Shown here: positions 1 to 6,944 of the stretch, in pieces | How the letters are laid out: each line of letters begins with the position of its first letter | How positions within the stretch are numbered: position 1 is the stretch's first letter | NCBI GenBank assembly: GCA_021771675.1 | Contig: JAETOP010000085.1 | Location: 1-23,747, forward strand | DNA: 23,747 nucleotides | DNA from: Oscillospiraceae bacterium | GTDB lineage: Bacteria > Bacillota_A > Clostridia > Oscillospirales > Oscillospiraceae | Reading direction: 5' to 3' | Notes under the pieces: generated by a model | Databases searched by the model: none | What the model saw: only the letters and a program-made list of their open reading frames with translations | What the model was told of the DNA's origin: nothing | Position numbers and translations under genes: made by a program

Positions 1-114
1 CGCAAGACAAGGCAGAGGAACGCAAGCCATACTGTATGTATGGCAAGTGACGATAACGCCGTATTGCGTCAATAGACCAAGCTGATATTAAAGATTTTAA
101 TCAAGAATTAGTAT
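1..114 (+). repeat. Contig-terminal dispersed repeat, left copy
   Basis: The first 114 bases reappear as the reverse complement at 23635-23747 with only one small indel and a few substitutions. Both copies start at the same outer base and end at the same inner base (…AATTAGTAT). Inside is a short hairpin, gccatac/gtatggc (26-32 and 38-44). No ORF of note is present. The flanks inside the window differ (cacttcc here, the decayed MITE-like block at the right), so the copies are independent insertions or repeat units. The outer ends being identical fits an assembly break in a multi-copy repeat. What lies outside is not visible. Confidence 0.9.
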
Positions 115-130
115 CACTTCCCATCTCAGC

Positions 131-165
131 ACAACGTGCCCTGGAAGAGCTCCAGGGCACGTTGT
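131..165 (-). terminator. Hairpin 10 nt downstream of the GH120 gene
   Basis: A perfect 15-bp stem (acaacgtgccctgga and its complement) with a 5-nt loop lies just after the stop codon of the beta-xylosidase on the minus strand. There is no clear U-tract on that strand, so it is a probable transcript-end or stabilising hairpin rather than a textbook intrinsic terminator. Confidence 0.6.
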
Positions 166-175
166 GTCTGTTAAA

Positions 176-2173
176 TTACTGGGCGAAGGGGCCGGGGACC
201 AGGTTGTTCATCCGGCTGTTGCCGTAGAAATCGGTATCGAAGATGATGTCCTCGCCGTTGGGGGTCTCGAAGCGCTCCTCGGGCTCGAAGGCCATGCCCA
301 GGGTGTCGGAGGTGATGAGCTTGGCATCAGGCAGGTAGTCCATCAGATTGGTTTCCAGACGGTACTGGCCCTCCTCCTGCTTCAGCTCCAGGGTGATGTG
401 GTGCTGGGTGTCCACGGTGAAGTCCTCTTCAATGTCCGCAGGTTTCGCCCCGTTGAAATACACGTTGCCGCCGGTCCACACAGGCAGGGGCATATAGTAC
501 CGGTCCCGGTTCTGGGGAGCGCCCTCGCCGCAGTAGCCGTCGAAGCAGGCCTTCCACTGTGCCTCCGTCATGTAGCCGCTGTAGGTCAGGGTGCCGGCGG
601 TGAGATTCTCGTCCTCCCACTCGTTGTTCTTGTAGTCTTCCACCATCTCAAGCATTCCCTCCCGCACCGGCTGCTGGACGAAGACGTTGTTGTAGAATCG
701 GACGTCCCCGTGGAGCACGGACATGAAGCCGGTGATCTCCGTGCGGTGGGGCATGTGGATGGGGGTATAGCGGGTGGAGTCATATTTCACGCTGCCGTTC
801 TTCACGCCCCGGCCCACCGCCGCAATGGCGCCGCCAAAGAGGTTGTGAACAAAGGCCACGCCCTGGGTGGGCAGCTTCACCGCCCGCTCGGACAGGAGGA
901 TGTTGTTGTCCACCAGGCAGGGGCCATGGGCAATCTCAATAAACAAATCCTCGCCCAGGCCCAGGCCCTCCCGGTTTTCGGGCCTGAGCAGATAGTCATA
1001 GGGCATGCAGTTGTCGTGGAACAGGTTGCAGGAGACCCGGGTGCCCTGGGTCTGCCAGTCCAGCCAGATGCCCCGGGTGCAGTGGTGGAAATGGCAGTTG
1101 CGGATAATCACGTCGATGGCGGCGTGGAACTTGATGCCGCCGATCTCCGCACCGGCCAGGTTGCGCTTGTTGTTGATGTGGTGGATGTGGCAGTTCTCAA
1201 TCACGGAGAACACGCAGCCCAGGTTGCCCACGATGCCGGTCTGGCCGCAATCGTGGATGTCGCAGCCCCGCACAGTATGGGAGCCGATGGTATCCTTGCT
1301 CCAGCCGTCGATCTGGGCGATGAGGGAGCAGTCCCGCTGGGTCTGCGCCCCGTCCTTATACTTGAAATGGGACCACTTGTTGTCGTTGCCCTGCTGCAAA
1401 TACTTGCCCAGGGAGATGCCGGAGCACTTGGAGTGGGAGACCTCGCAGTCCTCGATGACCCAGCCCTTGGACCAATGGGGACCGATCATGCCCTCTTGCA
1501 GTGCGGTGGGAGGCGCCCACTGGGTGGCAGCCTTGGTGACCACGAAGCCCGTGAGGGTGATGTAACTGACGTGCTCCGCCTGGGGCCAGAAGCAGTGGGG
1601 CCGGAAGGTGATCTCTACATTCTCCACATTGGGATTCTTGCCCTGGAAATTGGCGTAGATCAGGGTGCTCTCCCCGTCCTCGGACTGCTGGGTGAACCAG
1701 GTGTGCTTGGTGAAGTCCCGGTCCCAGGAGCCGCCATAGTATTCAGGTTCCAGCACCTTTTCCAGAGTGTCCTGCTCGTAGAGGGACTTGTCGCCCAGGA
1801 AGACCTCGCCGGTGTGGGCAGGGGTGCCCTGATTCAGCCAGTCGCCGAAGACCAGGGTGGTATAGGGGTTGTAATTGCCGAAGACCCCATTGTCCACGGT
1901 GAGCTTCCACACATCCCCCTGGTAATGCTCCCAGGTATCCATCCGCTCTGCGCCGGTGATCACCGCTCCCCGGGGCACGGCGGAGCGGTAGACGATGGGA
2001 TTGCGCGCCGTTCCGGCATTGCGGGGGCTCACGTCCTCCCGGTAGATGCCGGGGGCAACCACCACCTCGTCGCCGGGCATGGCCACGGCCGCCGCCTGGC
2101 TGATGGTCTTAAAGGGATGCTGGGCACTGCCGTCGCCGGAACGAAGGGCCTGGCAGTCAACATATCGAATCAT
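176..2173 (-). CDS. GH120 family beta-xylosidase (parallel beta-helix)
   Basis: This 665-aa protein hydrolyses, by family knowledge, beta-xylosides or xylo-oligosaccharides with retention. It resembles Thermoanaerobacterium saccharolyticum XylC (GH120) over its whole length. Shared landmarks are the N-terminal DPF/HPF-type helix start (GDGSAQHPFKTI, ~13-24), VFGDWL (~108-113), the WAPPTA…GLIGP-like segment (~219-232), WSKGW.IED (~234-242), IGG.K.HAAIDV (~344-355), GIWLDW and F.E.AHGP. By alignment from memory, Asp372 in WLDW is the nucleophile and Glu413 in FIEIAHGP the acid/base. About 18 extra residues lie between them compared with XylC. There is no signal peptide, so a cytoplasmic enzyme acting on imported xylo-oligosaccharides is likely. 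The start is chosen from AGGAGG placed 7 nt upstream. No transporter or xylose genes adjoin, so it is monocistronic. A long antisense ORF on the plus strand is a shadow. Confidence 0.9.
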   Translation of the reverse strand: MIRYVDCQALRSGDGSAQHPFKTISQAAAVAMPGDEVVVAPGIYREDVSPRNAGTARNPIVYRSAVPRGAVITGAERMDTWEHYQGDVWKLTVDNGVFGNYNPYTTLVFGDWLNQGTPAHTGEVFLGDKSLYEQDTLEKVLEPEYYGGSWDRDFTKHTWFTQQSEDGESTLIYANFQGKNPNVENVEITFRPHCFWPQAEHVSYITLTGFVVTKAATQWAPPTALQEGMIGPHWSKGWVIEDCEVSHSKCSGISLGKYLQQGNDNKWSHFKYKDGAQTQRDCSLIAQIDGWSKDTIGSHTVRGCDIHDCGQTGIVGNLGCVFSVIENCHIHHINNKRNLAGAEIGGIKFHAAIDVIIRNCHFHHCTRGIWLDWQTQGTRVSCNLFHDNCMPYDYLLRPENREGLGLGEDLFIEIAHGPCLVDNNILLSERAVKLPTQGVAFVHNLFGGAIAAVGRGVKNGSVKYDSTRYTPIHMPHRTEITGFMSVLHGDVRFYNNVFVQQPVREGMLEMVEDYKNNEWEDENLTAGTLTYSGYMTEAQWKACFDGYCGEGAPQNRDRYYMPLPVWTGGNVYFNGAKPADIEEDFTVDTQHHITLELKQEEGQYRLETNLMDYLPDAKLITSDTLGMAFEPEERFETPNGEDIIFDTDFYGNSRMNNLVPGPFAQ

Positions 2174-2209
2174 GGGATTATCCTCCTGTATGGTTGTATT
2201 TCAGGTTCC

Positions 2210-2237
2210 ATTATAGGGTCTGGAGGAAGAAAGTCAA
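2210..2237 (-). promoter_or_regulatory. Sigma-A-type promoter of the GH120 gene
   Basis: Read on the minus strand, TTGACT (2232-2237) and a perfect TATAAT (2210-2215) are separated by 16 nt. They lie about 40 nt upstream of the start codon. No CcpA-like cre site was recognised by eye. Confidence 0.8.
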
Positions 2238-2262
2238 TAATCGTTAATTGCTCAAAAAGCGC

Positions 2263-2305
2263 AAAAAACAGCCCTCGATGTTTCCAACGCAACATCGAGG
2301 GCTGT
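2263..2305 (-). terminator. Intrinsic terminator of the small RNA
   Basis: A 15-bp perfect stem (acagccctcgatgtt, 2268-2282, with its complement at 2291-2305) around an 8-nt loop, followed on the minus strand by six U residues. It is correctly oriented for the unit starting near 2535 and also insulates the GH120 promoter downstream. Confidence 0.88.
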
Positions 2306-2535
2306 CATTCGCTCTTATTATCCAGCATCATCGATTAGACCTCTCTTTCTACAGATTCAGAGCTATCGCCTTTGAACCATCCCCCTCCTCTCGTCCTGTA
2401 TACAGCGCCTTGCTCCTTGACGGGTCTTTCCTTTCATCTTACCCTTCTCTGGTGGGTCTTCCCTTTTACCCTTCTATCAATAGGCTTTGCGGCTGTTTTG
2501 GGGTGTTGAGTTCTTTTTGACTTGCTCTGTTTTGT
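2263..2535 (-). ncRNA. Stand-alone structured small RNA (~270 nt), class unassigned
   Basis: A minus-strand unit bounded by a consensus promoter (TTGAAA-17-TAATAT at 2542-2570) and an intrinsic terminator (2263-2305). The longest ATG ORFs inside are about 20 codons and lack conserved character. The RNA is strongly purine-rich, with two similar substructures in which GGGU pairs with ACCC around a purine-rich loop (2454-2471 and 2422-2444). It also has a CUGUA/UACAG palindrome (2396-2405) and several GAUAG/GAAGG-type purine motifs, which suggests a complex tertiary fold. It is not SRP RNA, tmRNA or RNase P by the motifs I know. It reminds me of the Clostridia/Actinobacteria raiA class, but I cannot verify that from the sequence. 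Promoter and terminator are strong; the class is a guess. Confidence 0.72.
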
Positions 2536-2541
2536 ATCTTT

Positions 2542-2570
2542 ATATTAGCCCATGTTTTACTTTTTTTCAA
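2542..2570 (-). promoter_or_regulatory. Promoter of the small RNA
   Basis: On the minus strand TTGAAA (2565-2570) is followed after exactly 17 nt by TAATAT (2542-2547). Transcription would begin near 2535. The ABC transporter upstream on the same strand has its own terminator-like hairpin at 2685-2704, so this is an independent unit. Confidence 0.8.
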
Positions 2571-2684
2571 GATGGAATATTACACAGAAAAGTTCTGCCT
2601 TTTTCATGCAACCGGGAGAAAGCTTCATATTCCCTCTACTTTTATGTTGACGTTGAACCAGGAGTATGGTAAAATAAATTTGTT

Positions 2685-2704
2685 GGGGCGCTTTATTGCG
2701 CCCC
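2685..2704 (-). terminator. Terminator at the end of the RiPP operon
   Basis: ggggcgc/gcgcccc stem with a 6-nt loop, about 22 nt after the ABC transporter stop codon. The minus-strand downstream sequence is A/T-rich but broken (aacaaatttatttta), so termination strength is uncertain. The plus-strand side reads attttta. Confidence 0.65.
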
Positions 2705-2725
2705 ATTTTTATGGGAAACCTTTTG

Positions 2726-4324
2726 TTATGCAAGTTCATAAACCCGAGTGAAGCAGGCTTTGCGCTCCGGGCTCAGGTGGTGGCTTACCAGGATCAGGGT
2801 CAAATCCGGGTTCCCCAGCAGGCTCTTTTCCACAATATCCGCATTTTCCTGATCCAGGGCGCTGGTTCCTTCGTCCACCAGGAGGATGGAGCGGTTGTGA
2901 ATCAACGCCCGGGCAATGGCAACCCGCTGCTTCTGGCCTCCGGAGAGATTGCTACCGCCCTCGCCCACCGGGGTATCCAGGCCTTCGGGCATGGCTTTGA
3001 GATCCTCTTCCAGGGCGCTTTCGTGCAGCGCCTTGGCCATCTGCTCCTGGGAAAAAGTGCCCCCTAGGGTGATGTTGTCCCGGATGGTGGAGTTGAAGAG
3101 GAACACATTCTGCTCGATGTAGCTCATCTGCTGCTGGAGCTGATCCGGGGTATAGCTCCGGGCATCCCGGCCATCGAACCGGATGGAGCCTGTGTAGTCC
3201 GGGAGCCAGCCCAGGAGCAGCTTCAAAAGGGTGGATTTCCCGCAACCGGAGGGCCCGGTGAGGGCGTACTTCCCGCCCCGGGCGAAGGTCAGGGTCTGGT
3301 CTTTCACCACAGGCTTCCGGGGGTCGTAGGCAAAGCTCACGTTCTCCAGAGTGATGGCCTTCTCCACCGGCCCCAGGTTCTCGCCGGAGGCGGCCTTCTC
3401 CTCCCCGGCGTGGACGGTGATATTCTCAAAATAGGGTCTGGCAGAGACAATGGACAGGCGGACACCGGCCAAATCATTGAGGCCATTGCTCACCGCCCCG
3501 CACAGATTGCCGCCGCCCATCATGGCGGACTGGATAATGACCCCCTTTATTGAAAGGAAGCCAATCAGCACATTGATAACGACCTGAGCCAAAATCACAA
3601 AAAAGCCCAAAAAACCGCCGATGAAGCCCTTTGTATACCTCTGCTTGTGCGCTATTCCCTCCATATTATTGCTTGCGTCATCGCACTGCGCCACAAAGCG
3701 CACGGACTTCCCGAAGAATTTAAGGATGTCAATTCCGCCCAAGAGGTCTTTTATTTTCGCAATGGAAGAGGCCTGCTCCTGGGCGTATTCCTTCCCCAGC
3801 TTCTCCAACGGCCTTTCAAACAGCTTGGGCAGGAGCATCATCAGGGCCGCACTGACTAGGGATGCGCAAAGCAACGACCAGTGAAGCAGGGCCAGCGCCG
3901 CCATGCTCCAAATCACCTGGGATACCAGTCCGATTGCCTCAAAGAACGGAAGCCATGCCTGTGTCTCAATTTTGCTCACGTTGTTTGTCAGCCAGGACAG
4001 ATAAATCCCATTATCATTGGCATGATAGTCTTTGTGGTTCATCGCAAGCAGGGAAAGGGATAAATCATGCCTTACTTGATTATTCATTGCCCGAATTGCC
4101 CGGCTTTGAAAATACGTCTGCAAGCTTCTCAGCAGGAAATAGGCGCCCCAGCCAAGGATCAGAATCACAAGCCAATGAAAAAAGGTGTCAAGGTTCTTCT
4201 GGATGATGCCCTGGAAAACCCTCATCAAAAGAAGATTGATGCCCGCATGGACGCCATAGGTGCCAATCTGAAAAATCGCTGCGATGCTGTTGATTTTCCA
4301 GAATTTCTTCAAATAGAATTTCAT
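2726..4324 (-). CDS. ABC exporter of the RiPP locus (fused TMD-NBD half transporter)
   Basis: A 532-aa half transporter that, as an inner-membrane homodimer, probably exports the matured peptide made by its neighbours. The N-terminal half has about five to six hydrophobic segments (roughly 12-35, 50-66, 130-165, 233-265). The NBD follows from ~322: Walker A GPSGCGKS (357-364), Q-loop Gln405, signature LSGGQ (460-464), Walker B LLVDE (481-485) with catalytic Glu485, D-loop ALD and H-loop His515. No N-terminal C39 peptidase domain is present, so leader removal must come from elsewhere. The start has a GAGGT Shine-Dalgarno site. The gene is 45 nt downstream of the radical SAM gene and probably cotranscribed. 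Its 5' half is AT-richer than its NBD half. Assignment to the ABCB-like exporter class is firm; the substrate is inferred from context. Confidence 0.88.
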   Translation of the reverse strand: MKFYLKKFWKINSIAAIFQIGTYGVHAGINLLLMRVFQGIIQKNLDTFFHWLVILILGWGAYFLLRSLQTYFQSRAIRAMNNQVRHDLSLSLLAMNHKDYHANDNGIYLSWLTNNVSKIETQAWLPFFEAIGLVSQVIWSMAALALLHWSLLCASLVSAALMMLLPKLFERPLEKLGKEYAQEQASSIAKIKDLLGGIDILKFFGKSVRFVAQCDDASNNMEGIAHKQRYTKGFIGGFLGFFVILAQVVINVLIGFLSIKGVIIQSAMMGGGNLCGAVSNGLNDLAGVRLSIVSARPYFENITVHAGEEKAASGENLGPVEKAITLENVSFAYDPRKPVVKDQTLTFARGGKYALTGPSGCGKSTLLKLLLGWLPDYTGSIRFDGRDARSYTPDQLQQQMSYIEQNVFLFNSTIRDNITLGGTFSQEQMAKALHESALEEDLKAMPEGLDTPVGEGGSNLSGGQKQRVAIARALIHNRSILLVDEGTSALDQENADIVEKSLLGNPDLTLILVSHHLSPERKACFTRVYELA

Positions 4325-4369
4325 ACTTACCTCGCTTCAAAAAACGCATTTTATTATCAACTATGAAGA

Positions 4370-5626
4370 CTAATAAATTTTAGAAGCGGCGGGTGTGCAT
4401 TTATGATTTGAACACGCTTTTATGACTACATCTTTTTTGCAACTCAGGTTGAAACAGCTAAGCACATCCGGGCATGTGTAGCACTCCTTCTTCAAATTGC
4501 AGGAGCTCCAAAGCCGGTTAATTTCCTCATTCAAGATTACGCCCTCTTCATCGTCAACCCGCCCCAGCAGGTTCTTGGGTTCATCAAGAGCAACTGTGCA
4601 TTTTTCAATTTTTCCAGAGGCCCGAAAAACCATGCTGTGCGGATAGCATGCATAACATATTTTTTCAAATGGCTGACATCTACCATTTCCTCGCCGCATA
4701 CCGATTTTATCCAGGTAGTCTATATGCTTTAATAGTAACGCATCCCGATCTGCCAGTTTAATCAGGTTAAGTTTCTCGACAGTCTCCCCTCCCCAATTTC
4801 CAACAGGATAGACCGCAACTTTGAAACGCTCATCAGCACCAAACAGTTTGTGTAGATAGTCATACCAGCTCATATCATTGTCGTTTTCTAAAATATTACG
4901 GCGCAATGTAATATTGAACTGGTACTGCTCCTTTGGCAATTTTGAAATGCCAATCAAGTTTCCGATAATTGTGTCAAGCGTCTTTTTCCCAGATATATGT
5001 GGGCGGGTTTTATCGTGTTCCCATCCGTCTAATGTAACCTGATAGGATGTAATTCCAGACAAATAGTACTGTTTGAAGGAAGCTTCATCCAGCAAGTATC
5101 CATTTGTGGTCATGTTAGACTGAAAAATGCAATGAAATTTATCTGAAAGATTCTGTATGAAATCATTGCATTCCAAAATGGTATCCTTGCACAGCGTCGG
5201 CTCACCGCCAAACCAACCAACATGAATATATTGAAAATCTGCGATCCGTTCAGAGATATATTTCAGAATTTTATCAATGGTGCTGCGAGTCATACTAATA
5301 GGTGTGTGCGACTTGTAGCAGTAAGGGCAGCGGAAGTTGCACCCCTCTGTTGGCATAATTGTTAAAAGCAAATGATTGTTCAGCAGTTTGATTGCTTCAC
5401 TCAATGCAGCACTAATTTCCTCTTCGTTTCCAATTAAGCCTTGTTCGTGGAGTAATTTTGTTAATGGGCTTGAAACAGATGCGCATCCGCCGCAACGAAG
5501 TAACTCATAGAATTCCTTTTGGAGTGCTTTATCAGAGATTTTAACATTATTACGAAACAGTTTGGAGGAGACATACAGGATGCCATCTTCTTCAAAGTGT
5601 TCTGTGTATCCTGGTAATATAAACAC
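4370..5626 (-). CDS. Radical SAM/SPASM peptide maturase
   Basis: A 418-aa enzyme expected to modify the small peptide encoded just upstream, most likely by forming a thioether or other radical-made crosslink. The N-terminal ~85 residues look like a small precursor-recognition region (strands around ILYVSSKLF, then helices). The radical SAM core starts with CNFRCPYC (Cys96, Cys100, Cys103), followed by GWFGGEP (~137-143), and NMTTNG (~171-176). The C-terminal SPASM/twitch region has Cys317, 324, 327, 343, 376, 382, 385, 391, 396, 405 and 410, enough for two auxiliary Fe-S clusters (CYTC…CFNLSC is the usual C-x2-C-x5-C pattern). The start is GTG at 5626, preceded by AAAGGAGAG. The gene is visibly AT-rich compared with neighbours, suggesting horizontal acquisition. 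Family certain; reaction unknown. Confidence 0.93.
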   Translation of the reverse strand: MFILPGYTEHFEEDGILYVSSKLFRNNVKISDKALQKEFYELLRCGGCASVSSPLTKLLHEQGLIGNEEEISAALSEAIKLLNNHLLLTIMPTEGCNFRCPYCYKSHTPISMTRSTIDKILKYISERIADFQYIHVGWFGGEPTLCKDTILECNDFIQNLSDKFHCIFQSNMTTNGYLLDEASFKQYYLSGITSYQVTLDGWEHDKTRPHISGKKTLDTIIGNLIGISKLPKEQYQFNITLRRNILENDNDMSWYDYLHKLFGADERFKVAVYPVGNWGGETVEKLNLIKLADRDALLLKHIDYLDKIGMRRGNGRCQPFEKICYACYPHSMVFRASGKIEKCTVALDEPKNLLGRVDDEEGVILNEEINRLWSSCNLKKECYTCPDVLSCFNLSCKKDVVIKACSNHKCTPAASKIY

Positions 5627-5649
5627 GTTTACTCTCCTTTTTTAGGGTA

Positions 5650-5671
5650 GCTCCAGAATCGCTTCTGGAGC
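5650..5671 (-). promoter_or_regulatory. Attenuator-like hairpin between precursor and maturase genes
   Basis: A perfect 9-bp stem (gctccagaa/ttctggagc) with a 4-nt loop lies in the 54-nt gap between the precursor stop and the maturase start. No U-tract follows, only ccctaaaaaaggag. Such hairpins in RiPP operons allow much more precursor mRNA than enzyme mRNA, by partial termination or processing/protection. The function is inferred. Confidence 0.7.
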
Positions 5672-5680
5672 CACATCTCA

Positions 5681-5764
5681 TCAACAAATGTTGCAGTTAT
5701 TATCACCGCCTCGTGCTGCAACTTTCAGGCCTTCAATGGGCTGTTTCTCAACAACGACTTCCAT
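5681..5764 (-). CDS. RiPP precursor peptide (27 aa)
   Basis: A 27-codon gene too short for usual ORF calling. The peptide starts MEVVVEKQ, has an acidic/hydrophobic leader, and reaches AARGG at residues 16-20. It then ends in the seven-residue tail DNNCNIC (Asp21, Cys24, Cys27). AAGGAG lies 9 nt upstream of the ATG. Position directly ahead of a radical SAM/SPASM enzyme and an exporter on the same strand makes it the obvious substrate. The Gly-Gly pair looks like a leader cleavage point. D-x-x-C (21-24) recalls the N-x-x-C motif in which a radical SAM enzyme links Cys sulfur to a side-chain carbon three residues before; the other Cys gives C-x-x-C. The precursor role is inference from size, context and composition; the reading frame and RBS are directly visible. 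Confidence 0.85.
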   Translation of the reverse strand: MEVVVEKQPIEGLKVAARGGDNNCNIC

Positions 5765-5799
5765 AATTCATAGCTCCTTTCTGTGATGACTTAGCAAAG

Positions 5800-5816
5800 G
5801 GCGGCGATTCACCGCC
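5800..5816 (-). promoter_or_regulatory. 5'-UTR hairpin of the precursor mRNA
   Basis: ggcgg/ccgcc inverted repeat around a 7-nt centre, about 35 nt upstream of the precursor start and downstream of the candidate -10. It is likely part of the untranslated leader and may stabilise the short mRNA. Confidence 0.45.
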
Positions 5817-5838
5817 AGATGTCCTTGCCTGTGCCAAG

Positions 5839-5844
5839 ATACTA
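5839..5844 (-). promoter_or_regulatory. Candidate -10 box of the RiPP operon
   Basis: TAGTAT on the minus strand, about 75 nt before the precursor start. No good -35 hexamer is found 16-18 nt upstream (ATGGCT at best), which is what one expects of an activator-dependent promoter. The proximal arm of the inverted repeat at 5867-5906 lies just upstream of the -35 position. Confidence 0.4.
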
Positions 5845-5866
5845 ACACTTTCTTATGAAACAAGCC

Positions 5867-5906
5867 ATATCATTTTATGCTCCTAAAAAATAACATAAAA
5901 CGATAT
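5867..5906. promoter_or_regulatory. Candidate operator for the HTH-TPR regulator
   Basis: Inverted repeat with 13-bp arms, atatcattttatg (5867-5879) and cataaaacgatat (5894-5906), one mismatch, 14-nt spacer. It lies in the divergent region between the RiPP operon and the regulator gene, adjacent to the poor -35 of the RiPP promoter and about 27 bp upstream of the regulator's -35. The symmetry suits a dimeric HTH_3 protein. Binding is inferred. Confidence 0.6.
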
Positions 5907-5932
5907 ATACATACGCGCCCTTCAATTTTAAG

Positions 5933-5961
5933 TTGATTTATACAAAGATATACGCTATAAT
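5933..5961 (+). promoter_or_regulatory. Promoter of the HTH-TPR regulator gene
   Basis: TTGATT (5933-5938), 17-nt spacer, perfect TATAAT (5956-5961), with transcription starting about 25 nt before the start codon. Unlike the divergent RiPP promoter, this one looks constitutive. Confidence 0.82.
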
Positions 5962-5993
5962 GACTTGCAAAATATGGGGAGGCATATGAACCA

Positions 5994-6944
5994 ATGCATA
6001 CCGTTTTTCTCGGCGACTACATCAAAACAAGGCGCTTGGAACTGGGCTTAACCCAAGAGGAGCTTTGCGAGGGCATCTGCGAGCCCATAACCATCTCTCG
6101 CCTGGAGAACGGGCGGCAGACCCCCTCCCGTAATAATATCAACGCCTTGCTCCAGCGGCTGGGGCTGCCCGGGGATCGGTATTTTGCCCTGCTGAGTAAG
6201 CAGGAGCAGCAAATCGAACAATTAAAAAAAGAGATTATCTCCTGTAATGTCCGGGACGAAAGCGCATTGGAGCCGGAGCGGTCAGCCATCATGAAGGAGG
6301 CCTATGAGAAGATTGCCGCGCTGGAAGCCCTGGCCGACGAAGACGATCATCTGCTCCAGCAGTTCATCCTGCGAACCAAAGTACACCTTGGCCGGGAGAA
6401 CGGCGAGCCCTACAGCCTCGACGAAAAGCTGGAAATGCTTCTGACGGCCATTCGCCTGACCGTGCCCAAATTTGATTTGGACGAGATCGGCGAGCATCTC
6501 TACTGCATGGATGAAATAAAGGTAATCAATCAAATCGCCAACCTGTACATGGAGACGGGGAAATACAGAAAAGCAACTGCCATTTTCAGGCAGCTGCTCA
6601 AATATATTCAAAAGCATTATCAGAACATTCAGGAATCCGCTGGGCATCTGCCCCTTGTGGCCAGCAATTACGCACTGGCCCTGTATAAATGCAGGTACTA
6701 CGAGGAGGCACTGGAAATTGCCGAGCAGGGAAGGCAGTCCTGCGTGAAATTTGGATACTATGATTCGCTGCCCAATTTACTTCACACCATGGCCCAATGC
6801 CGCTTTCAGCTGGGGGATGAGGAAGGAAGCAAGGCGCTGTTTTACCAGGCCTATTATCTGTATCGGGCTACCGATGACCCCCGGGGAGCAGCGCTTTTGC
6901 AGGAAGACGCCAGGGAATGTTGGGGGATTTCGTTTGTGTATTAA
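5994..6944 (+). CDS. HTH-TPR transcriptional regulator (RRNPP-like)
   Basis: A 316-aa cytoplasmic regulator. Residues ~5-62 form an HTH_3/Cro-type domain (YIKTRRLELGLTQEEL, then the recognition stretch TISRLENGRQTPS). Residues ~95-310 are all helical, with tetratricopeptide-like repeats (for example LYMETGKYRKATAIFRQLL, YALALYKCRYYEEALEIAEQ and LLHTMAQCRFQLGDEEGSKA). This layout is that of Rgg/PlcR/TprA-type regulators, whose TPR domain binds a re-imported peptide pheromone. A GGGAGG site is 11 nt upstream. It is divergent from the RiPP operon and shares its control region, so the operon is the likely target. The convergent small secreted protein at its 3' end is a candidate ligand source. 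Family assignment good; pheromone dependence inferred. Confidence 0.88.
   Translation: MHTVFLGDYIKTRRLELGLTQEELCEGICEPITISRLENGRQTPSRNNINALLQRLGLPGDRYFALLSKQEQQIEQLKKEIISCNVRDESALEPERSAIMKEAYEKIAALEALADEDDHLLQQFILRTKVHLGRENGEPYSLDEKLEMLLTAIRLTVPKFDLDEIGEHLYCMDEIKVINQIANLYMETGKYRKATAIFRQLLKYIQKHYQNIQESAGHLPLVASNYALALYKCRYYEEALEIAEQGRQSCVKFGYYDSLPNLLHTMAQCRFQLGDEEGSKALFYQAYYLYRATDDPRGAALLQEDARECWGISFVY

Noticed and set aside
164..2338. 724-aa plus-strand ORF opposite the GH120 gene
   Set aside because: Mirror frame of a GC-rich gene; low-complexity Val/Gly/His-rich translation without domains, while the minus-strand frame has full-length GH120 similarity, a promoter and an RBS.
2557..2739. 60-aa minus-strand ORF between the ABC gene and the small RNA
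   Set aside because: It starts inside the ABC coding region and crosses its terminator hairpin and the small RNA promoter; no RBS and no protein features.
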